From contig MSGZ01000024.1 in NCBI GenBank assembly GCA_001940925.1, forward strand, positions 115,264 through 179,263: a stretch of DNA of 64,000 bases, written 5' to 3'. The stretch's first letter is position 1. Each line of letters opens with the position of its first letter. The DNA comes from Ruminococcus sp. Phil11 (GTDB lineage Bacteria; Bacillota; Clostridia; Oscillospirales; Ruminococcaceae). The position numbers and the translations under genes were made by a program. Below, piece after piece: positions 58,273 to 64,000 of the stretch. A model generated the notes under the pieces. The model saw nothing but the letters and a program-made list of their open reading frames with translations, was not told where the DNA came from and made no database searches.

Positions 58273-59133
58273 ATGGGACAGAAAGTGAATCCGCACGGCC
58301 TGAGAGTCGGCGTTATCAAAGACTGGGATTCCCGCTGGTTCGCCGATAAAAAGCACTTCGGTGACACCCTCGTCGAGGATTATAACCTCCGCGAGTTCAT
58401 CAAGAAATCTCTGTATGCAGCAGGTATTGCCCGCATCGAGATCGAGCGCCTTCCGGAGAAGGTCCGCATCCACATCCACTGCGCAAAGCCGGGTCTGATC
58501 ATCGGCAGAGGCGGCACGGAGATCGACAAGCTCCGCGCAACGATCGAAAAGCGCATGGGCAACGGCAAGTCCGTTGCGATCAATATCATCGAGATCAAGA
58601 ACATGGATCTTTCCGCACAGCTCGTTGCTGAGAAGATCGCTTCCGACCTCGAGAACCGCGTATCCTTCCGCCGCGCCATGAAGGGTTCCATCGGCAGAAC
58701 GATGAAGTCCGGCGCAAAGGGCATCAAGATCAAGTGCGGCGGCCGCCTGGGCGGTGCTGAAATCGCACGTTCCGAGTGCTATCATGAGGGTACCATTCCG
58801 CTTCAGACGATCCGTGCCGACATCGACTACGGCTTCGCAGAGGCAAACACCACTTACGGCAGAATCGGCATCAAGGTCTGGATCTACAAGGGTGAGATCC
58901 TGAAGGGTGATGCTGCAAAGGCTGCTGCAAATAAGGAGCGCTACGAGCGCAAGAATGACCGTCCGCGTGACAACAGACGCCGCAGAGATGACCGCAACGG
59001 CGGCAATAACGGCGACCGCAGACCGCGCCGCGATTTCAACAATAACGGCGACCGCAGACCGCGCGGTGACCGTCCGCAGGGTCAGAACAGAAGAGAAGGA
59101 GGTTCCGCAAATGCTGCTTCCAAAGAGAGTTAA
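58273..59133 (+). CDS. rpsC: 30S ribosomal protein S3 with Arg/Asn/Gly-rich C-terminal extension
   Basis: [27 protein letters not shown]; tail [52 protein letters not shown]. Confidence 0.97.
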   Translation: MGQKVNPHGLRVGVIKDWDSRWFADKKHFGDTLVEDYNLREFIKKSLYAAGIARIEIERLPEKVRIHIHCAKPGLIIGRGGTEIDKLRATIEKRMGNGKSVAINIIEIKNMDLSAQLVAEKIASDLENRVSFRRAMKGSIGRTMKSGAKGIKIKCGGRLGGAEIARSECYHEGTIPLQTIRADIDYGFAEANTTYGRIGIKVWIYKGEILKGDAAKAAANKERYERKNDRPRDNRRRRDDRNGGNNGDRRPRRDFNNNGDRRPRGDRPQGQNRREGGSANAASKES

Positions 59134-59557
59134 GTACCGCCGCGTGCACAGAGGACGCCTGACCGGTAAGGCTTACCGCGGCAACAAGGTGTGCTACGGT
59201 GATTTCGGTCTCGTCGCTCTCGAGCCGTCGTGGATCACTTCCAATCAGATCGAGGCTGCCCGTGTCGCTATGACGCGTCGTATCAAGAGAGGCGGTAAGG
59301 TCTGGATCAAGATTTTCCCGGATAAGCCGATTACCGAGAAGCCGGCAGAAACGCGCATGGGTTCCGGTAAGGGTTCTCCGGAGTACTGGGTTGCAGTTGT
59401 CAAGCCGGGCAGAGTGCTGTTTGAGATCGGTGCTGACAAGGATAAGCCGATTTCTCAGGATGACCTGAAAGAAGCTCTGCGTCTGGCAATGCACAAGCTG
59501 CCCGTTAAGTGCAAGATCGTTGCAAAGGATGAGCAGGATGGAGGTGCTGAGGCATGA
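59111..59557 (+). CDS. rplP: 50S ribosomal protein L16
   Basis: [43 protein letters not shown]; overlaps rpsC by 23 nt. Confidence 0.97.
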   Translation: MLLPKRVKYRRVHRGRLTGKAYRGNKVCYGDFGLVALEPSWITSNQIEAARVAMTRRIKRGGKVWIKIFPDKPITEKPAETRMGSGKGSPEYWVAVVKPGRVLFEIGADKDKPISQDDLKEALRLAMHKLPVKCKIVAKDEQDGGAEA

Positions 59558-59754
59558 AGGCTTCCGATATCAGAGAAATGAGCTATGAAGAAATGGCTGC
59601 GCAGCTCCAGACCTTGAAGGAGGAGCTTTTCAACCTCCGCTTCCAGCTCGCTGCAAACCAGCTTGAGAATACTGCCAGACTGAAGGCAGTCAAGAAGGAT
59701 ATCGCCCGTGTCAAGACTTGCATGCGTGCCGCACAGACTGCGGCAAAGGCATGA
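59554..59754 (+). CDS. rpmC: 50S ribosomal protein L29
   Basis: [43 protein letters not shown]. Confidence 0.96.
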   Translation: MKASDIREMSYEEMAAQLQTLKEELFNLRFQLAANQLENTARLKAVKKDIARVKTCMRAAQTAAKA

Positions 59755-59770
59755 GGAAGGAGGACATGTC

Positions 59771-60037
59771 ATGAGTGAGACTACCGAAAGAAACCTGAGA
59801 AAAACCCGTACGGGTAAGGTCGTCAGCGATAAGATGGATAAGACCGTCGTCGTCGCGATCGCAGACAATGTCCAGCATCCGCTGTACAAGAAGATCGTTA
59901 AGCGTACCGTGAAGCTCAAGGCACACGACGAGAAGAACGAATGCAGAATCGGTGACCGCGTCCTCGTGATGGAGACCCGTCCGCTTTCCAAGGACAAGAG
60001 ATGGCGCGTCGTTGAGATCATCGAAAAGGCAAAGTAA
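59771..60037 (+). CDS. rpsQ: 30S ribosomal protein S17
   Basis: [24 protein letters not shown]. Confidence 0.97.
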   Translation: MSETTERNLRKTRTGKVVSDKMDKTVVVAIADNVQHPLYKKIVKRTVKLKAHDEKNECRIGDRVLVMETRPLSKDKRWRVVEIIEKAK

Positions 60038-60131
60038 TTCCGCTTTCAAATGAAAATAGCGTTCAGACCGCAGATCCGGACGGCAAAATCCGTGCGGAGC
60101 GGCAGCGCAGTACAGATAGGAGGAATCTGCT

Positions 60132-60500
60132 GTGATTCAAATGCAGTCTTACTTAAAGGTTGCAGACAACACCGGCGCGAAAGAGCTTATGTGCATCCGC
60201 GTGCTGGGCGGCACCCGCAGACGTTATGCAAACGTCGGTGATGTCGTGGTCGCATCCGTTAAGAAAGCAACACCCGGCGGCGTTGTGAAAAAGGGCGATG
60301 TCGTGAAGGCAGTCATCGTTCGTTCCGCGAAGGGTCTCCGCAGAGATGACGGAACCTACATTCGCTTCGATGAGAACGCAGCCGTCATCATCAAGGAAGA
60401 CAAGACCCCGCGTGGGACCCGTATTTTTGGACCGGTCGCAAGAGAGCTGAGAGAGCATGACTATGTCAAGATCCTCTCCCTCGCACCGGAAGTTCTGTGA
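60132..60500 (+). CDS. rplN: 50S ribosomal protein L14
   Basis: [27 protein letters not shown] (GTG start). Confidence 0.97.
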   Translation: MIQMQSYLKVADNTGAKELMCIRVLGGTRRRYANVGDVVVASVKKATPGGVVKKGDVVKAVIVRSAKGLRRDDGTYIRFDENAAVIIKEDKTPRGTRIFGPVARELREHDYVKILSLAPEVL

Positions 60501-60514
60501 TCCGGAGGTGCCCG

Positions 60515-60874
60515 ATGTCTAACGTACATGTGAAGAAGGGCGACACGGTTCGCCTGCTCGTCGGTGATCCTGCGGATAAGTACACCGACATTGAAAAGAA
60601 GAAGATCAAGACCGGTAAGGTTCTTGAGGTCAGCCCGAAAGAGGGCAAGGTCATCGTTGAAGGCATCAACATGATCACCAAGCATGTCAAGCCGACCAGA
60701 GTCGGTCAGCAGGGCGGCATCGTGAAGGCTGAGTCCCCGATCTATGCCTGCAAGGTCCAGCTGATCTGCCCGAAGTGCGGCAAGCCCACCAGAGTCGGCC
60801 ATACGGTCGAGGAAAAGGGCGACAAGAAGACCAAGCTCCGCGTCTGCAAGAAGTGCGGCGCGACATTTGAGTAA
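60515..60874 (+). CDS. rplX: 50S ribosomal protein L24 with C-terminal CxxC...CxxC ribbon
   Basis: HVKKGDTVRLLVG; CPKCGKPTRVGHTVEEKGDKKTKLRVCKKCGATFE. Confidence 0.96.
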   Translation: MSNVHVKKGDTVRLLVGDPADKYTDIEKKKIKTGKVLEVSPKEGKVIVEGINMITKHVKPTRVGQQGGIVKAESPIYACKVQLICPKCGKPTRVGHTVEEKGDKKTKLRVCKKCGATFE

Positions 60875-60883
60875 AGGAGTACG

Positions 60884-61426
60884 ATGATGGCTAGACTGAG
60901 AGATTATTATGTCAGCACCGTCGCTCCGGCGCTGATGAGCAAGTTCGGTTATAAGAATGTCATGCAGATCCCGCGCCTTGACAAGGTCGTTGTCAATGTC
61001 GGCGCAGGTGAGGCAAAGGAAAACGCAAAGGCAATCGACGCGATCATGGGAGACCTCTCCCTGATTACCGGTCAGCGTCCGGTGATCTGCCGTGCAAAGA
61101 AGTCTGTTGCAAACTTCAAGCTCCGTGAGGGCATGCCGATCGGCGTCAAGGTGACGCTGCGCGGTGAGAAGATGTGGGACTTCGTGGATAAGCTCTTCAA
61201 TATTGCTTTCCCGCGTGTCCGCGACTTCCGCGGCATCAACCCCAATTCCTTTGACGGCAAGGGCAACTACTCCACCGGTATCAAGGAACAGCTCATTTTC
61301 CCTGAAATTGAGTACGATAAGATCGACAAGGTTCGCGGCATGGATATCAACTTCATCACCACCGCAGCCACCGACGAAGAAGCCAAAGAGCTGCTGACGC
61401 TGCTCGGTGCTCCGTTCGCAAAGTAA
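60884..61426 (+). CDS. rplE: 50S ribosomal protein L5
   Basis: [30 protein letters not shown]. Confidence 0.97.
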   Translation: MMARLRDYYVSTVAPALMSKFGYKNVMQIPRLDKVVVNVGAGEAKENAKAIDAIMGDLSLITGQRPVICRAKKSVANFKLREGMPIGVKVTLRGEKMWDFVDKLFNIAFPRVRDFRGINPNSFDGKGNYSTGIKEQLIFPEIEYDKIDKVRGMDINFITTAATDEEAKELLTLLGAPFAK

Positions 61427-61439
61427 TCGGGAGGGTTTT

Positions 61440-61625
61440 ATGGCAAAGAAATCTATGATCCTGAAGCAGCAGAGAGCACCGAAGTACTCGACGCGCGCTT
61501 ATAACAGATGCAAAATCTGCGGCAGACCCCATGCCTATCTCAGAAAGTTCGGTATCTGCCGAATTTGCTTCCGAGAGCTTGCACACGACGGTCAGATTCC
61601 CGGTGTCAAGAAGGCTAGCTGGTAA
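61440..61625 (+). CDS. rpsN: 30S ribosomal protein S14, zinc-binding type
   Basis: [60 protein letters not shown]. Confidence 0.97.
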   Translation: MAKKSMILKQQRAPKYSTRAYNRCKICGRPHAYLRKFGICRICFRELAHDGQIPGVKKASW

Positions 61626-61655
61626 ACCGGACGATAGAAAAGGAGGTCATTTGGT

Positions 61656-62054
61656 ATGCAAATTTCCGATACCATTGCGGATCTGCTGACCAGAATCCGC
61701 AACGCTGCTACCGCAAAGCACGCGACCGTTGACGTTCCTGCTTCCAACGTGAAGAAAGCCATCACCCAGATTCTGACCGATGAAGGCTATGTCAAGAGCT
61801 TTCAGGTCATCGACGATGGCAAGCAGGGCATCATCCGCATCACCCTGAAATATGACGATAACAGAACTTCCGTTATCAGCGGTCTTCGCCGCATTTCCAA
61901 GCCGGGTCTGAGAATTTACAGCTCCTGCGCGGATATGCCGAAGGTGCGCAAGGGTCTCGGTATTGTTATCGTGTCCACTTCCAAGGGCATCATGACCGAC
62001 AAGAAGGCCAGAGAGCTGAATGTCGGCGGCGAGGTTCTCGCTTACGTTTGGTAA
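61656..62054 (+). CDS. rpsH: 30S ribosomal protein S8
   Basis: [32 protein letters not shown]. Confidence 0.97.
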   Translation: MQISDTIADLLTRIRNAATAKHATVDVPASNVKKAITQILTDEGYVKSFQVIDDGKQGIIRITLKYDDNRTSVISGLRRISKPGLRIYSSCADMPKVRKGLGIVIVSTSKGIMTDKKARELNVGGEVLAYVW

Positions 62055-62074
62055 TATAAAGGAGGAAACGCATT

Positions 62075-62623
62075 ATGTCAAGAATCGGAAGAATGCCGAT
62101 CGCGATTCCTGCCGGCGTCACCGTTACGGTTGACGATACCAATCTGGTCACTGTCAAGGGACCGAAGGGCGAGAATAGCTATCGCGCAAACGCTGCTATG
62201 CAGGTTAAGGTTGAGGACGGCACCGTGACGGTTGCACGCCCCAACGACAATAAGGAGAACCGTGCACTGCACGGCCTCACCAGAACGCTCATCGCAAACA
62301 TGATCTTCGGTGTCAACACCGGCTTCAGCAAGACCCTCGTGATCGAAGGCGTCGGCTACCGTGCCAAGAAGGACGGCAAGAAGCTCGTCATGAACCTCGG
62401 CTACTCGCATGAGGTCGTGATGCCTGAGATCGACGGCATTACCATTGATGTGCCGAATGCAAACACGATCGTGATCAACGGCTACGACAAGCAGAAGGTC
62501 GGTCAGTTTGCAGCGGAAGTCCGTGAGAAGCGTCCGCCGGAGCCTTATAAGGGCAAGGGCATCCGCTACAACGGCGAGCACATCATCCGCAAGGAAGGTA
62601 AGGCCGGTAAGGGCAAGAAGTAA
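62075..62623 (+). CDS. rplF: 50S ribosomal protein L6
   Basis: MSRIGRMPIAIPAGVTVTVDDTNLVTVKGPKGE. Confidence 0.97.
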   Translation: MSRIGRMPIAIPAGVTVTVDDTNLVTVKGPKGENSYRANAAMQVKVEDGTVTVARPNDNKENRALHGLTRTLIANMIFGVNTGFSKTLVIEGVGYRAKKDGKKLVMNLGYSHEVVMPEIDGITIDVPNANTIVINGYDKQKVGQFAAEVREKRPPEPYKGKGIRYNGEHIIRKEGKAGKGKK

Positions 62624-62641
62624 GGAGAAAGGTGCATTGTT

Positions 62642-63001
62642 ATGGTAAAGAAAATTGACAGCAACAAAGCCCGTCTCAAGAGACACCGCAGAGTTCGTGC
62701 GAAGATCTCCGGTACCGCTGCTCGTCCGAGACTGAGCGTTTACCGCTCTACCAAGCACATCTATGCACAGCTCATTGATGATGTCGCAGGTGTGACACTC
62801 GCAGCCGCATCCAGCCAGGATAAGGGCTTCGAGGGCAACGGCGGCAACAAGGAGGGTGCTCGCCTCGTCGGTGCAGCAATCGCAAAGAAAGCTGCTGACA
62901 AGGGAATTTCCGAAGTTGTATTCGACCGCGGCGGTTATCTCTACCACGGCAGAGTGCAGGAGCTTGCAGACGGCGCCCGTGAAAATGGGCTGAAGTTCTA
63001 A
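62642..63001 (+). CDS. rplR: 50S ribosomal protein L18
   Basis: [37 protein letters not shown]. Confidence 0.97.
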   Translation: MVKKIDSNKARLKRHRRVRAKISGTAARPRLSVYRSTKHIYAQLIDDVAGVTLAAASSQDKGFEGNGGNKEGARLVGAAIAKKAADKGISEVVFDRGGYLYHGRVQELADGARENGLKF

Positions 63002-63018
63002 TAAAGGAGGGACTTTGA

Positions 63019-63522
63019 TTGGCACTGATTGATGCAACAAACATGGAGCTGATGGAAAGAGTCGTTTCCATTAACCGTGTCAGCAAGACCGTTAAGGGCG
63101 GCCGTATCATGAAGTTCTCGGCACTCGTTGTTGTCGGAGACGGAAACGGTATCGTCGGCTTCGGTCTGGGCAAGTCCGGCGAAGTTCCGGATGCGATCCG
63201 CAAGGGCATTGAGGATGCGAAGAAGAATCTCGTTCGCGTCAACCTCCGCGGAACCACGATCCCCCACGAGGTCATCGGCAAATTCGGCGCTGGCCGTGTG
63301 CTCATGATGCCCGCAGCTCCCGGTACCGGCGTGATCGCCGGCGGTCCGGTCCGTGCGGTCATCGAAATGGCAGGTATCCAGGATATCCGTACCAAGAGCC
63401 AGCGTTCCAATAACCCGTGCAACGTCGTTCGTGCAACGATCGCAGGTCTCTGTGAGTGCACCGACGCCAAGAGCGTTGCAGCAAAGCGCGGCAAGACCGT
63501 TGCTGAAGTCTTCGGTAAATAA
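63019..63522 (+). CDS. rpsE: 30S ribosomal protein S5 (TTG start)
   Basis: [38 protein letters not shown]. Confidence 0.97.
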   Translation: MALIDATNMELMERVVSINRVSKTVKGGRIMKFSALVVVGDGNGIVGFGLGKSGEVPDAIRKGIEDAKKNLVRVNLRGTTIPHEVIGKFGAGRVLMMPAAPGTGVIAGGPVRAVIEMAGIQDIRTKSQRSNNPCNVVRATIAGLCECTDAKSVAAKRGKTVAEVFGK

Positions 63523-63543
63523 TCGAGTTAGGAGTGAGCTCAA

Positions 63544-63720
63544 ATGGCTAAAAAAGTAGAGCTTGTCAAGAGCCTGATCGGCAGAAAGCAGGATCAGATC
63601 GCAACCGCTCATTCGCTCGGTCTCCGCAAGATCGGTGATGCTACCACGCAGCCTGATAACGCGGCGACGCAGGGCAAGATCAATAAAATCATCCACCTCG
63701 TAAAGGTGACGGAAGCTTAA
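63544..63720 (+). CDS. rpmD: 50S ribosomal protein L30
   Basis: [58 protein letters not shown]. Confidence 0.95.
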   Translation: MAKKVELVKSLIGRKQDQIATAHSLGLRKIGDATTQPDNAATQGKINKIIHLVKVTEA

Positions 63721-63740
63721 GAGCAAGGAGGTGCGATCCA

Positions 63741-64000
63741 TTGAAGCTTCATGAATTAACACCCGCAGCAGATTCCAACCGTCCCGTCAAGCGCATCGGC
63801 AGAGGCCACGGCTCCGGCAGCGGCAAGACCGCAGGCAAGGGCCACAAGGGTCAGAACGCCCGTTCCGGCGGCGGCGTCAGAATCGGCTTTGAAGGCGGCC
63901 AGATGCCGCTTGCAAGACGTATCCCGAAGCGCGGCTTCCACAATCATTTCGCAACACGCTATGCAACCGTGAATGTCGGTGATCTCAACAAGTTCGTGGA
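63741..64000 (+). CDS. rplO: 50S ribosomal protein L15, partial (runs off the right edge; TTG start)
   Basis: [66 protein letters not shown]. Confidence 0.95.
   Translation, partial: MKLHELTPAADSNRPVKRIGRGHGSGSGKTAGKGHKGQNARSGGGVRIGFEGGQMPLARRIPKRGFHNHFATRYATVNVGDLNKFV

Noticed and set aside
1-64000. tRNA or rRNA genes, phage or transposase genes
   Set aside because: No cloverleaf, rRNA motif, transposase, integrase or phage structural gene could be recognised by eye; a tRNAscan/HMM run would be needed to exclude them formally.

Overview
64-kb window from a Gram-positive, cellulosome-type Firmicute. The dockerins, cohesin-like domains and gene content suggest Ruminococcus/Oscillospirales; this is an inference, no search was run. 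The left ~30 kb is accessory and partly decaying: dockerin and cohesin-type proteins, an LPXTG surface protein overlapping its own sortase, a CotH-kinase operon with a 36-aa peptide, a GH5-CBM6-dockerin endoglucanase, a broken bacteriocin-type ABC locus, a cell-wall amidase, a BspA-type LRR-dockerin protein and an OmpR-type regulator with two paralogous histidine kinases. The middle is mostly housekeeping: SpoVB-like flippase, trpS, mazG, HU, S4-domain protein, LacI-like-GGDEF fusion, rpsF-ssb-rpsR, znuA/C/B, rex, icd, aconitase, rpsO-pnp. The right end is the S10/spc ribosomal protein operon from rpsJ to partial rplO. Most unusual observation: the 5' end of the amidase gene (with upstream sequence) recurs four times in direct orientation (about 5.2, 9.6, 15.0 and 17.2 kb). 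Only the last copy is a full gene. The three truncated copies are each followed by an intrinsic terminator and then opposite-strand cargo, which looks like serial cassette accretion at the amidase locus. Others: a constant-spacing palindromic operator shared by the LPXTG and CotH promoters, a nonsense codon exactly at a Walker A lysine, an orphan promoter-terminator pair (candidate sRNA), a dense hairpin array, a terminator-ending S10-operon leader, and a head-to-head cohesin/dockerin junction at the left edge. All coordinates and homology calls were made by eye.
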